Source of the DNA: Berghia stephanieae
Taxonomy: Eukaryota; Mollusca; Gastropoda; Nudibranchia; Aeolidiidae
Assembly: GCA_034508935.3 (NCBI GenBank)
Contig: CM067454.1
Location: forward strand, 33,685,700-33,749,699
Length of the DNA stretch: 64,000 bases
Direction of reading: 5' to 3'
The notes under the pieces are model-generated. The model ran no database searches. It was not told where the DNA came from and was given only the letters and a program-made list of their open reading frames with translations. The first letter of the stretch is position 1, and each line of letters opens with the position of its first letter. Below are positions 1 through 11,129 of the stretch, piece by piece. The position numbers and the translations under genes were made by a program.

Positions 1-376
1 TTGGGAGGGAAACAGTCAAATGCATAGTTATTGTTTTGGGGGATTACATTTTTTTTCTTGTAAATCATCTCTCTGTTATGTATGATAATATTTGTTATTT
101 TGAATGTAAACTGTAAGCATTTGAGTGTATTTCTCTTTGTTGGATCTTGTGGTTGTGTCTGGATGAGACTTTTAGGTGATTTCAAACTAAGTACATTGAT
201 AATGTGCTCTTAGAATCTACATCTAATCCCTATTTGTTCCAAATTCTCCTTTGTCTAACTTTTTCTTGGATGCTTTAATTGTAATTCTAGAATTTGTCTT
301 TCCCATTCTCTTCCTTTTTACTGGCGCTGATATAACCTCAATGTGTTGCAAGCGCCGGAAAACCCTTAAAAACAAA
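1..376 (-). repeat. dispersed repeat A, copy 1 (truncated by window edge)
   Basis: Matches, in reverse orientation, the repeat seen at 5530-5885, 5905-6520, 7562-9420 and 11130-11815. Landmarks shared by all copies are a run resembling 'gttttacagcgcttgcaac', then 'atatcagcgccagtaaaaa', then 'gattccaagagcaca', then 'tcacccagacacaagcac'. No coding capacity and no clear inverted termini were seen, so the class is unknown. A longer copy near 5905 reaches about 600 bp. Confidence 0.75.
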
Positions 377-803
377 ACAAACAAACACCTTCGAAGTCAG
401 GCTCCAGAGTCTTGACAAAAGAAGGGGTATGTGAATCGAGCGATATTTGAAGGACGAGTGTTTTAATCAAAATTTAAATATTAAATGGTTGCTGGTTTCT
501 TCTTTACAAAGTTCGGCAGTTATATCATTAGATTACGAACCAATTTTGGTATAACACTCGCCTCACAAGTAAATGGACTGTCCGAATGTATGCGAGGTTT
601 TTCTGCGTTCTATCCAAAGGGTGGCGACCAATTGCTCCTATCCGTCTAACGCCAGGTACAAACAACATTCACAGCAGATGGTGTTTGATTTTACTATATC
701 ATGTGATAAGACCTTACTATTTTTTTTAAAACCAGAAACAACAATAACAGTGACAGCGATGTTTCTGTCGTGTCATTTTAAACCTGAGCTGCAACGATGC
801 TAC

Positions 804-900
<97 letters not shown>

Positions 901-1775
901 AGATAGATAGTGTCTTTGTTCATCTGTAGATAAAGACAGAAATTCAATCTCACTGTTATGGGACAAAGAACGTTTATTTTATTGTAATCTGTCGTCTGAA
1001 AGCAGTACTATGTCTGGATGAATTTATGTATTCGAAATTGAATTGAGTTATTTATAGCCACAATAAATAGGCATCTCTGGGATAATTTTTTTTTTTCAAT
1101 TCCTCTTACGGATGAATAAAGGGAACGATAAATTACTATACTTACCTTTCTATTGCTTGCGGTGGAGAATTTATTGAAAAATAAATTAATAGATAAATAA
1201 ATAGAAACAACTACTCAAAAGTTCTTTTATTTCTCGTTATTTTGATTCTAAATTTACTTAGTTTTAGGATTCAGTTTTAGGATTCCGATTCATCACGACA
1301 TAATGCCGTCCAGAGACGCTGGGTCACATATTTACTTTTATTTTTAGATGAAAAAATTCTAGTGTAATATCTTACTATAATATTATACTTATGATGATAC
1401 AGTACTCGCTAGGTTCCAGCGCGGTTATGGGAGAAGCCTAAAAGTGTGCTAGAATCCCAGCGTTTTGAAATCCATATGCTCATAGGTGATGATGATTTAT
1501 TATTATAATATTATATAGATATAATTTGGTCACCCAGCTCCAGCGTGATGGAATTCGGCGTGCTAGTATCCGGCGAATACTGTAGTGAAATACCTTTTTA
1601 CTATATATAATAATAATATAATAACAAGTATGATGATGATAATAATATATTGTGTTTGACTTGAATAGCAATGTGACAATGTTGTTAATACTAATAATGT
1701 TATCTCAAGTATTGCAATGGTAGCGCAATGATTTCAATCATAATAAATGTTCCCTGAAAATATAAACACATTGGT
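377..1775. other. gene-free stretch with microsatellite and a MITE-like end
   Basis: I see no coding exon here. It holds a (CT)n run followed by (GT)n at about 805-892, and at about 1297-1332 a segment resembling one end of the inverted-repeat element at 58025-58258 (both contain 'cgacataat.ccgt' followed by 'gagacg.tgg.tcaca'). Its partner end was not found nearby. Confidence 0.5.
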
Positions 1776-2042
1776 TCTCTCTCTCTCTCTCTCTTCATCT
1801 CATACTTCTCTCTCTCATCTCTCCTCTCTCTCTCCCTCCTCTCTCTCTCTCTCCCTCTCCCTCTCTCTCCCTCTCCCCCTCTCTTTCTCTCTCCCTCTCT
1901 CTCTCTCCCTCTCTCTCTCCCTCTCTCTCTCTCCCTCTCTCTCTCCCTCTCTCTCTCTCTCTCCTTTTCTCTCCCTCTCTCTCTCTCCCTCTCTCCTCTC
2001 TCCCTCTCTCTCTCTCTCCCTCTCTTTCTCTCTCCCTCTCTT

Positions 2043-2138
<96 letters not shown>
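1776..2138. repeat. (CT)n then (TA)n microsatellite
   Basis: About 320 bp of interrupted CT/CCCTCT repeats run directly into about 45 bp of TA repeats. Translations across it are low-complexity Ser/Leu or Arg/Glu and are not genes. Confidence 0.97.
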
Positions 2139-2141
<3 letters not shown>

Positions 2142-2171
2142 CCTGGGAACTTGCGAGACATGCTCTACGTG

Positions 2172-2420
2172 TACTTGGGGGTCCAGATAGCTCAGGTGGT
2201 AGAGCACTCCGATCACACGCAAAGGGACCAAGATCGATCCTGGGCGCAGTCGAAATTATTATTTTTCTGAACCTCCTGTCCACCAGCATTGAATGGGTCG
2301 TTGGGTCTGTTAGATCTGGCAGAAGTTACTTTGCGATAGACGAGGAGCGTCCTATCCAAAGGATATGAGAACCCCCGGCTTTCTAGGCCCAATGGCTCTG
2401 AAGGACTACCTACTTTTCTT
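2172..2420 (+). mobile_element. tRNA-derived SINE (family S3)
   Basis: The head resembles a tRNA promoter: an A box near 2186 ('tagctcaggtggtagagc') and a B-box-like 'agatcgatcc' about 40 nt later. About 190 bp of non-tRNA body follows. It does not close into a tRNA cloverleaf, so it is read as a SINE and not a tRNA gene. A full-length second copy was not found in the window; a weakly similar segment lies near 14036-14130. Confidence 0.5.
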
Positions 2421-2422
2421 TT

Positions 2423-2650
2423 TAGTTTTATATAGAGCAATTTTCAATGAATGTGCTCAAAGCGCTTTCCAAAAGTACCCAAGCCAACAGCATCATTAAA
2501 CTTGAAGGAAGAGACGTAGGACTTGTCAAGTGTGATTACAGGTTTTTTTTTATTTCCACAGTGACTTCGCCATGAACAATCAGGTACTCATTTTACACTT
2601 GAGTATGGTGAAAAAAATGAGAGTAGAGAGCCTGGGACCGACACAGTTCA
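2423..2650 (-). mobile_element. SINE family S1, body and tail
   Basis: Shares the S1 signature read tail-first on the plus strand: 'ttatatagagcaa', 'gtgctcaaagcgcttt', 'ccaacagca', 'aggtactcattttacac'. The tRNA-like head present in the copy at 31187-31487 is missing or diverged. Confidence 0.65.
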
Positions 2651-2984
2651 CGAAGTTAGTATAACGCCCTGGAACTACAAAACTGAACTGGCCAAAATAT
2701 ATTGTTTTTTTAAAATGTATTTGGCAGACTTTGGCCAAATTGCTATAGCGATTGCCTTGATTTCACGAGTTTCATAATTTGCCTTTATTGTTTATTTAAT
2801 TTTAAAAATTGAATAAAATAAACAACAACAACAACAAATGCTAAAAAATTTTACTCAAATATTTCTTGTACCTAATGACCATGTTTTATAAACTAAAAAG
2901 CTTTAAAAAAAACCCAAACAGACAAAACAACACGAAAAAATGCAACAAAAATCAAGACCCACAAAAAGAAACACCATTTTAGGA

Positions 2985-3375
2985 TTTGGCATTTTAAAAT
3001 GCCAAACTGGCATACCGTTTGCATAAGGTTTTTCATTAACCCTTTCCAGACGAAGATGAAAGGGTTAAGAACAAAGTTGTGCAATCGGTATGCCAGCTTG
3101 GCATTTTAATTGCAGATTTCCAAAAATGCCTTTTTTAAAGCAGTTTGACATTGAATATTTTTTTTCTCCAATTTTGGCATTTTAAAAGGTCAAGCTGGCA
3201 TTCCGTTTGCAAGGGGTTTTCATTAACCCTTTCCAGACGAAGATGAAAGGGTTAAAAACAAATTTGTGCAATCGGTAAGCCAGCTTGGCATTTTAATTGC
3301 CGAATTCCAAAAATGCCTTTTTTGAAGCAGTTTGACAATGATTAATTTTATTTCCCATTTTGGCATTTTCATTAA
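2985..3375. repeat. 187-bp tandem repeat with internal palindromes
   Basis: Two full units (about 2985-3172 and 3173-3358) and the start of a third. The period is 187 bp, measured between equivalent positions 3038 and 3225. Each unit holds a hairpin made of 'aaccctttc' and 'gaaagggtt', and repeated 'tggcattttaaaatgcca'-type palindromes. No coding sense. Confidence 0.85.
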
Positions 3376-3717
3376 ATCGATACACTTACTCATGTCAGGG
3401 GGATGGAAATTATTTATTATTTTTTTTGCTTAAATCTTCGTTCCTAACCAATTGAAATTGTTTTGTTTTATGTGGTATTTCGTTTAAAATTAAATATTGC
3501 CTAAAATGGATTTGGCTTTTTCTTTTTCAAAATTGATCTGTCCACCTCGTTTTGGGAACTGACTAAATTCAAGGGAAGCGACTTCGCATTATCTAAAAAT
3601 ATTTGAATTATGTTTGTTATGCCCCTTGAATTAATTTTCATGTAGGACGTAATCATAATCAAATCGTGAGCTGTTTTGTATTTGTATCCATTCACTTTGC
3701 TCAAAGTCGAATCATTT

Positions 3718-3890
3718 TACAGGATGTTCCAAGCCAACAACACCACTTGTAGGCAAAGACATAACACCTGTTAGGCAAAGTTTTTTTGTTTGTTTGTTTT
3801 TGTTTTTTTTCGACAGAGACAATGCTACTATTGGCCAGGTACTCATTTTACACTTGGGTAAGGGTAGTAAAATGAGTGAGTCCTAAATCA
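3718..3890 (-). mobile_element. SINE family S1, partial copy
   Basis: Contains 'acacctgttaggcaaag', 'gacagagacaatgct' and 'ggccaggtactcattttac', in the same order as the fuller S1 copy at 31187-31487. A (GTTT)n/poly-T expansion sits in the middle. Head and tail are both missing. Confidence 0.6.
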
Positions 3891-4086
3891 AACAAGTATG
3901 TCATTCATTTCAAGATAGAATTCAGTCCTTTTGCGAGTTCCGACGAATTTTCAACTAACTGAGCTAATGTTGATTTCCCCACACCCCTATCCAGAGATAA
4001 AAACAAAACAATGAGTTATGTACATATGTATTATATGTATCATATTTTATTCAGTAAATAAAGATATAATAAGGTTCTACTATATA

Positions 4087-4146
4087 CACATGTTTTGTTT
4101 GTTTTTAAGGGTTTTACAGCGCTTGCAACACATTAAGGTCATATCA
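4087..4146 (+). repeat. dispersed repeat A, copy 2, left part
   Basis: The first 60 bp of a repeat A copy whose remainder resumes at 5530. The two parts are separated by the RTE-type LINE and flanked by the same 10 bp, 'ggtcatatca' (4137-4146 and 5530-5539). Uninterrupted copies at about 5940-5980 and 11150-11195 read straight through this point. Confidence 0.85.
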
Positions 4147-5529
4147 TCATCATCATCATGTAGTTCCTTATCTGAAGCAGACGTCGGAGGTCATCTTCCG
4201 CCAAGCTGATCTATCTCTTGCCAATTCTATTAAAGCACCGCCACCTTTCTCAGCTTCATCTGACCAAGTTCTTATCCCTTTCAAATAAGTTATTCTTTGT
4301 CTTCCTCTTATTCTTTTCCCATTCATCTTTCCAGTCAAGGCGAGTACTTCCAAACCAGGGTGGCGGATAATGTGTCCTAAAAATTCCATTTGGCGTTTGA
4401 TGATTTTTGTTATCAGTGATCTTTTTCTGTTTGCCATTTCTAAAATTTCTTCATTTCTTTTCCTTTCCACCCATGACACCCTAATCATTCTTCTGTAAAA
4501 CCACATTTCCGCCGCCTCCAGTCTTTTAACCATTGTCTTGTTTATGGTCCAGCTCTCACAACCATATAGCAGCACAGACAGTACATAGCAATCCAGGACC
4601 TTGATTTTTGTTTTCATGCTAATATTCCTGTTTTTCATAATTGTATGCAGCTGGTTGAATGCATTCTTCGCCATACCTATTCTTTTCTTTATTTCACAAT
4701 CTGATTTCCATTGGATGTTACATTGAAGCCTAAATATTTGAAACATTCAACTTGTTGTATTGTTTGTCCTCTGCTTGTTATTACACAGGCTGGTGGGTTA
4801 TTATTTTTAGATACCGTCATACATTCTGTTTTAGATATATTCAGTTCCAGACCCATATTTTCACTACTCCTGACTACAACATCCAGTAATTCTTGTAGTT
4901 CATGTTCAGATTCTGCCAGTAGAACCGTATCATCTGCATACCTCAGATTTGTTACATTCTTTCCTCCAATACACACCCCCTTCTTATGTTCGATATCTCT
5001 TAATATCATTTCGCTATAGAGGTTGAATAAATCTGGAGACAAAATACACCCCTGCCTAACTCCTCTTCTAATAGGTGTAAAACTGCTTAGCTCGTTGTCA
5101 ACACGCATTGCTGCTTCTTGTTCCAGTACAAATTCCGTAATATTCTTAAATCTTTACCATCAATGTCCAAGGATGATAGAATTTTGAATAGTTTTTCGTG
5201 TTGTACTTTATCAAAGGCTTTGAATAGACATATACAGATCTTTATTTACTTCAATACATCAGCATTGATAATGTGAATATTCCATTTCTGGTACCCTTGT
5301 CCTCAACAAAACCAAATTGCATCTCCCCAATTTCAGGTCGCAGTTTATTTCTTATTCTTAGTAAAATTATCTTCAAAAGAATTTTTGTGAGGTGGCTCAT
5401 TAGGCTGATAGTTCTGTGTTGTTCACAATCAACTGCCCCTGGCTTTTTTGGTAATGCTATAAAAATGGATCGTTTCATATCAGTTGGCATTTTTCCTGTG
5501 TCATACACTTGATTTAGAAGGTTTGTGAT
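4147..5529 (-). mobile_element. RTE/BovB-like LINE, 5'-truncated
   Basis: Minus-strand pieces read as a non-LTR reverse transcriptase: fingers region at 5535-5251 (PKKPG, then QFGF), palm at 5108-4689 (GVRQGCILSPDLFNLYSE, YADD, KTECM, KYLG), and a post-RT region at 4746-4168 (YGCESWTINK, FLGHIIRH, GRQRITYLKGI, ARDRSAWRKM). The order and the post-RT motifs match the RTE/BovB clade. At least two frame changes break the reading frame, and the endonuclease half is absent, as expected for a 5'-truncated insertion. The 3' end (about 4147-4160) is a short (ATG)n tail, typical of RTE elements. A 10-bp target duplication in repeat A delimits it, giving about 1.38 kb. Confidence 0.88.
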
Positions 5530-5885
5530 GGTCATATCAGCGCCAGTAAAAAAAAGGAAGAAAATGGGATAGTAAAAAGTTCTAGAATTACAATTAAAGC
5601 ACCCAAGAAAAGTTAAGACAAGGGAATTTGTTCAAATAGGAAACATGCAGATTCCAAGAGCACACTATCAAAGTACTAAGTTGGAGATCACCTAAAACTC
5701 TCATCCAGACACAAGCACAGGTCCCCATAAGAGGAATACACTCAAATGTTTACAAATCATATGTTAAAAATGAAAAGAATAACAGTACATAACAGAGAGA
5801 TGATTTACAAGGAAAAAAAATATCTCCCAAAACCATGACTATACATTCGACTGTTTCCTTCCCAGCCAAGGTCCGGACAAAACCA
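5530..5885 (+). repeat. dispersed repeat A, copy 2, right part
   Basis: Continuation of the copy begun at 4087, starting with the duplicated target 'ggtcatatca'. It ends close to where the next copy begins. Confidence 0.8.
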
Positions 5886-5904
5886 AGCAATCTCACCCCA
5901 AGAC

Positions 5905-6520
5905 AAATATTTGTTTTTATTTTTAAGGGTTTTACGGCCCTTGCAACACATTTAGGTTATATCAGCGCCAGTAAAAAGGAAGAAAATGGGATAGTAAAAA
6001 GTTCTAGAATTACAATTAAAGCACCCAAGAGAGAGAGAGTAAGACAAAAGGGAATTGGAAACAAATAGGGATCAGATGTAGATTCCAAGAGCTTACCATC
6101 AATGTACTTAGCCTGATGTCACCTATAAGTCTCACCCAGACACAAGCACAAGATCCAACAAAGAGGAATACACTCAAATGCTTACATTGCATTATACATT
6201 AAAAATAACAAAATATAATAATACATAACAGAGAGATGATTTACAAGGGAAAAAATATCATCTCCCAAAACAATAACTATGCATTTGACTGTTTCCCTCC
6301 AAGCCAAGGTATCCGGCCAGGGCCAGGAAAAATCCAAGTTATCTCATTCCAAGACAAAGACAGAAAGCATGTTGGAAAACAGATATTGGGGGATAGAAGA
6401 CACAGTATGTACCTCCCTGCCCACTATGGGAGGATCAGATGTAGATTCCAAGAGCATACCACCAATGTACTTAGCATTTCACTCACTCAAAATTTGAGTG
6501 AGAGAAATGAGTAAGTAGCC
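5905..6520 (+). repeat. dispersed repeat A, copy 3 (longest continuous)
   Basis: Uninterrupted copy from 'gtttttatttttaagggtt' through 'ccctgcccactatgggagg'. It shows the contiguous form at the sites where copies 2 and 5 are interrupted. Copies 2 and 3 lie in direct tandem. A short reverse-oriented fragment is also visible at about 6645-6700. Confidence 0.8.
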
Positions 6521-7100
6521 TATAATTTATTGATGCTATCTTTTATGGAACTGTGTTTTCAGTCAACCAGTGGACATCTTTTTCTTTCACAATCATTCCT
6601 TGTCCTTTGGCTTGCAGGGCTAGTCTATTGTTCATTGTCTATCATATTTTGTAAAACTAGAATTTTTTTAATAGTATCCCATTTCTTCCTTTCTAGTAGC
6701 CCTATCTATCTCTCTCCCTAATCTCTCCCACCCCCACCCTCTCTCTCTCTCTCTCTCTGACGCTCCCTCAACATATTCAAGACCCTATAACTATAAAGTT
6801 GTTCTCTTAACTTTTTGTATTCTATCTTTTTTTTTTTTTGTTCGTTTTTCTCCTGAGTCATATTGTTACGTACAAGGAATGCACAAGGCAATAAATTTTG
6901 ACGTCTCACTACTGCGTTCTAATTTAAAATAATATTATAAGCGAGTAAAAATAAATAAATAAAAAAATGTTAAATGTCGTTCAAACTTCTCAAGCCACTA
7001 GGAATGGTGTCAACGTGTTGAAGTTGAAAATTAAGAATTTTTTGCCAAGGGAGTACAAAAAAAAAAAAAAAAAAATTTAAAAAAGAAAGAAAGAAAGAAA
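6521..7100. other. gene-free stretch
   Basis: Contains a short CT microsatellite (about 6737-6758), a poly-T near 6828 and a poly-A near 7058. I see no exon or structured repeat beyond the small repeat A fragment noted above. Confidence 0.5.
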
Positions 7101-7107
7101 ATATTAT

Positions 7108-7190
7108 GCCGAGAAAGGAGCTCGAACACCTAACTCATCCCAGCCCGGTTACAGTTACGCTGTGCTAAAACAGCCGGCCACCTTGCCTTC
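7108..7190 (-). mobile_element. tRNA-like SINE head (weak)
   Basis: On the minus strand the segment 'ggccggctgttttagcac' followed about 35 nt later by 'ggtgttcgagctcc' resembles A and B boxes of a degenerate tRNA. No body was recognised. It could be chance. Confidence 0.25.
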
Positions 7191-7354
7191 TCGCGCTCTG
7201 TCAAACAGTTTAGCCCGTATAATTATAATCTCTTCCGGTGGACTGAATACACAGTTCCATCTTTTATTAGTAATTTGGTAAACCACTCAAACGTCCGCCA
7301 GCAAAATTAAACACCAACACACAAAACTGTGTGTAACGTTTGTTGTTTGATTGA

Positions 7355-7549
7355 TATAGATAGTATGCGCTTGGTTAAGAAGCTCACAACATTGCCATCC
7401 GGAAGTATAACGGACTAACACACAAAACTATGTGTAACCATGAACATTTATAGTCTGGTTAATGCAGTTTAGTGAGAATTACTCATAAACGCGGATGGCT
7501 AAAAACAATAACAAAGACCCAAGTGGCATCAACTTCATTCAATCTATAC
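7355..7549 (+). mobile_element. TA-flanked MITE family M, copy 1
   Basis: About 190 bp starting TATAGATAGT and ending with its complement (…CTATA). Family landmarks: 'atgcgcttggctaagaagc', 'ttgccatccggaagtata', 'acacacaaaactgtgtgt', 'cgcggatggcaa', 'tgacgtcatc'. The pairs GCCATCCG/CGGATGGC form an internal inverted repeat. TA at the ends and insertion at TA (see 33356) suggest mobilisation by a Tc1/mariner-type transposase. Part of a further copy lies just upstream (about 7296-7340). Confidence 0.8.
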
Positions 7550-7561
7550 AGTAAATTTGTA

Positions 7562-7730
7562 GCTCATATCAGCACCAGTAAAAAGGAAGAAAATTGGAAA
7601 GCAAAAACATTTGTGGTGTACAATTAAAAGGACTTGAGAAAAAAGTAAGACAAAAGGGAATTGTTCAAATAGGGAACAGATGTAGATTCCAAGAGCACAC
7701 TATCTGTGTACTTAGTTTGTGATCACCCAA
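7562..7730 (+). repeat. dispersed repeat A, copy 5, left part
   Basis: Repeat A from 'atatcagcaccagtaaaaa' to 'gatcacccaa', where it is interrupted by the 7731-8873 transposon. The copy resumes at about 8877 with 'tagtctcacccagacacc'. Confidence 0.8.
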
Positions 7731-8873
7731 GGGAGCGTTCACATATTACGTCATCAGCTAGGGGGGAGGGGGGTCTACCAAATGTTGACATGTGTTGACA
7801 TGGGGGAGGGGGGGGGGGGTCAGACCCAAGATGATGTCATCAAAACATAGGCTAATTAGGATACCCAGTAGTTGGAAAATTCACCCCTCCACCTGAAAAT
7901 CCAAGACCCAAACTTCAATTTCAAGAAACAGATGATTGGAAGATAAAACACATTCGTCAATCCCGATATCTGCTGCAAATAGTGAAATGCAGTGACAACT
8001 CATGCTGCAAACCTTGGCGTACTAACTATTCATCTTTTTTTCCAGAGCGTTTTCTGCCACCACCTGTACCACTTGCTTCATGTGATGATGGTTTGGAGAT
8101 AGGCAATAATGGAAGATTTGGAAGCCTATTTCAACGTTTGTTCCTTTCAAAACAGCTAAAGATAAATTGCTATGATGAGTATTGCCCATCTCTCAAGAAA
8201 CAAGATGGGAAAGGGGTATCACTTCTCAAAAGGCGAACTTGCCCTAAATGTTCATTGTATCACTCCTCGATCACAGCAATGAAAGACCATTCACGAAAAT
8301 GCGGCATACAAGAAGAACAGCATATGGGAGAAAGTGATGACGATGAAGATGAAATTGATGATACTATTTATAGTACATTGCCAGAGGTCCAAGGCAGAAA
8401 CATTTTTGAATCAATTAATTTTATGTTTGGAAATTGAAACAGAAATTCATTCCACTAAAAGACTAATATGCTATAAAATAATTTGCCTCCTATACTATTT
8501 TAAATTACACTTTCTGAAATTTTTTAAATAGCACCTGCATCAAGTAGCCTAATTTAAATAATGTTTGTTAGATTATATCTTTGCAAATTTAAATTTTATG
8601 TCCCCAATGTATCGTAAAACATAAATTATCAACAGTTTCTGAAATTAATAAAATGTCTGAATGTGTCTTATCAAACGTTGATAATCAATGTTTATGGTTT
8701 GAAAAATGAATAATAAATATTGTGAAATTAAAGTTATCTTTTAGTTTTTATTAAATTAGATGACGTCATCATCTGTTGGGGGGGTCAGGTCAATGATGAC
8801 AAGTGATGACTTGGGGAGGGGGGGGGGGTCTAAAAAGGGCAAATTTTTGATGACGTAATATGTGAACGCTCCC
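7731..8873 (+). mobile_element. 1.14 kb inverted-repeat DNA transposon, superfamily unassigned
   Basis: Both ends carry the same 25-26 bp inverted repeat, GGGAGCGTTCACATATTACG followed by TCATC. The flanks CAA (left) and TAA (right) would fit a 3-bp target duplication with one mismatch. It sits in the middle of a repeat A copy, which fixes its limits independently. Next to the ends are G-rich blocks, each preceded by a doubled motif (tgttgacatg twice on the left, tgatgacaag-like on the right). One ORF lies inside. The terminal motif resembles a widespread class of invertebrate MITEs whose superfamily I cannot name safely. Confidence 0.8.
7982..8437 (+). CDS. 151-aa protein of the 7731-8873 transposon, C2HC zinc-finger-like
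   Basis: The only substantial ORF in the element. Visible features: a proline patch near residues 27-30 (PPPVP), a basic middle part, a C-x2-C-x12-H-x3-C motif near residues 86-106 (CPKC … DH … KC) and an acidic tail (DDDEDEIDD). I see no DDE/D triad, so it is either a piece of a transposase or an accessory DNA-binding protein. Translation may begin upstream, since the sequence before the ATG is also partly open. Function unknown. Confidence 0.55.
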   Translation: MKCSDNSCCKPWRTNYSSFFPERFLPPPVPLASCDDGLEIGNNGRFGSLFQRLFLSKQLKINCYDEYCPSLKKQDGKGVSLLKRRTCPKCSLYHSSITAMKDHSRKCGIQEEQHMGESDDDEDEIDDTIYSTLPEVQGRNIFESINFMFGN

Positions 8874-8876
8874 TAA

Positions 8877-9420
8877 TAGTCTCACCCAGACACCAGCACA
8901 AGATCCTACTAAGAGGAATACACTCAAATGTTTACAAATCACATGTTAAAATTTAAAAATAACTACATAACAGGAGATGATTTACAAGGAAAAAAATATT
9001 TCCCAAAACTATAACTATACATTCAACTCAGCAAGGACATCTGGCCAGGGTCAGGAAAAAACTAAGTAATCTCTAAGACAAAGAAAGAAAATCATTGGAA
9101 AACAGATACAGGGGGATAGAAGACACAACAAGTACCTGCCTGCCAACTATGGGAGGTTGGGAGCCCACCCAGAGAGACAATTTGCAAAGGAAAAATCCTC
9201 ATCTCTAAAAATAAAAAAAATACATTTGACAGTTTTCTTTTCAGCAAAAGATCCCCGCCAGGAAAGGGAGACAACTGAGCAATCTCAATCCAGAACAAGG
9301 ACATACCAGACCATGGATAGGGAAAACACAGGGGATAGAAATAGAACACAGAGCAAAAGTCACCTCCACATGGGAGGTCAGACAACCCCAAAGAGTCGTC
9401 GTCGTCGTCGTCGTCATGAT
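8877..9420 (+). repeat. dispersed repeat A, copy 5, right part
   Basis: Resumes repeat A after the transposon and contains a second diverged pass through the 'gggaggtcagg' 3' region (about 9128-9170 and 9376-9390), followed by a short (GTC)n run. Together with 7562-7730 it forms one interrupted copy. Confidence 0.75.
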
Positions 9421-9798
9421 CAGAAGAGGCAATGATAAGATTTGTTATATTGGCTTTGATATATATTTGGGGAATGCTTTTTATTTCACGATGTTGACTT
9501 GTGGTTTTCCAAAAAGCCAATGTCATCGGCAGATATGAAACATCTTGCGACTAACATTACACACAAAACTGGAATCACTGAAAATTATCGCACAGAATTG
9601 AAAAGAATAGGTTGCGTTTTCACATCATTGATCTGCAATACAACCGAAGCTGCAAAGTCTGACGATTTTGATGACAAAATCAAGTCATTAACCACGTCTC
9701 TGGTGGTCTAAGTCAAGACAATAACGAATGCCGAATGATCTCAAAGTCATTTATTCTTCCAGAAAAAATGCCCCCCCCCCCCCCCAACAAAAAAAATA
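9421..9798. other. gene-free stretch
   Basis: An open 70-residue frame at 9499-9711 has no recognisable motif and no splice context that I trust. A poly-C/poly-A run precedes the MITE at 9799. Confidence 0.4.
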
Positions 9799-10615
9799 CA
9801 GTGCACTCTCCCGATAACGACCTCTCCGAATAACGACATTCTCCCGATAACGACATTGGCCCCCGGTCCCGATTTTGTTACTATATGTTATTAGTAATAA
9901 AACTCTCTAAATAATGACATACTTTTTAGACCACTCTCCGGATAACGACATTGAGTTAGCAATAATCGGCTGTGACTTTGCTAGATACAAAAATAAAAAT
10001 AGCTAAAATGTTGTTTCCGGTAAGTTTCATTTCATTCTCTGAGCCAGAGGCACCTCATAGCCAATGAGATCACTTTGTTATCGGCCAATGAAATGTCCTA
10101 ATGTCGGCCCTATGATTTACAGCAACAAGCGACAGACCGGGATTATGGATTCCGTCTCTAAATCGAAATCCGACAGTTAGTTTAAACCCCCCCCCCCCCC
10201 CCCAAAAAAAAAAAAAACAAAAACAAAAAAAAAAACAAAAAAAAAAAAAAAAAAAAACAACAAAAAAACAGCAAAAAAACATTTTTAATGTGGCCATGTG
10301 TTCAGTTGTATTATTAAATACAGCTGCACTCATGCCGGTCCCAAACCCGGATAAACAACAGAGGGAAAATGACACACAAAAAACAACAAAAAAAAAACAA
10401 CAAAACTACACACACACACACACACTTCGTGTATTTTACATGTTTGGAAAGTCCGATCACTGATCACCCACTATGGTTGGTACATTAATGTACATTCTAA
10501 GGGTCTAACCACACCCCTTTTTCCGCCATCTTGAAATTTTCCGAATAACGACATGTTCCCGATAACGACATGCACCTCTGGTCCCGAGCCATGTCGTTAT
10601 CGGGAGAGTGCACTG
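9799..10615. mobile_element. pogo/Tigger-like MITE, 817 bp
   Basis: Perfect inverted termini CAGTGCACTCTCCCGATAAC continuing GAC, flanked on both sides by TA (9797-9798 and 10616-10617). The start CAGT and the TA duplication fit the pogo/Tigger branch of Tc1/mariner. The motif (C/G)ATAACGACAT from the terminus is repeated inside each end (near 9812, 9831, 9847, 9904, 9943, 10549, 10561), a likely set of transposase contact sites. The centre is poly-C/poly-A and non-coding, so the element is non-autonomous. Confidence 0.88.
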
Positions 10616-11129
10616 TAAAAAATTATACCACAAAAATGCTACCAACCAAGCACGCTGGGATCTCACCTGAGTATATCAATAGATTCTGCTAATCATTACG
10701 ACCAGCCACAAATCCTATTCCAGGTATTTAAAAAATTAAAAAATTGCCAAAACTCCAATTTTAAAAAAAGAAGCAAAATATTTAATAAAAAAGACGAAAT
10801 TATGTGACAAAGTCAAAGTCATGAGAAAGGCAAAATTATATTATATGCCGAATATATGCAGTGTGGTAGTATTGTCCTGGTAATGACTTTGAGATCATTA
10901 TAGATCTTATGAAAGTATGCATGGGCATAATTGAAATAACGTATTTTAATAATTATGACCTATAATGAGAAAAACTCAATACTTTTATATCAATCATTTT
11001 CTTTAAAAATTTCAACCCCCAATATTCAGAAATTTTAAAAATTGAAAACCAACATATAAAAAAAACCCAGCTGATTATTCTCCTTGAAGGGTGCAATTAT
11101 AAAATAATATCACGTGAAAGTACCCAGAT
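10616..11129. other. gene-free AT-rich stretch
   Basis: I see neither exons nor structured repeats here. Confidence 0.5.

Noticed and set aside
573-966. Open frames through 800-960 with Ser/Leu or Arg/Glu runs
   Set aside because: They translate CT/GT microsatellite and have no homology-like motif.
1747-2289. 147- to 164-residue open frames in both directions
   Set aside because: Produced by the CT and TA microsatellite; pure low complexity.
4711-5019. Plus-strand open frame opposite the RTE LINE
   Set aside because: Antisense shadow of the reverse transcriptase, which carries the YADD motif on the minus strand.
9499-9711. 70-residue frame next to repeat A
   Set aside because: No motif, no splice context, and it directly follows repeat sequence; treated as chance.
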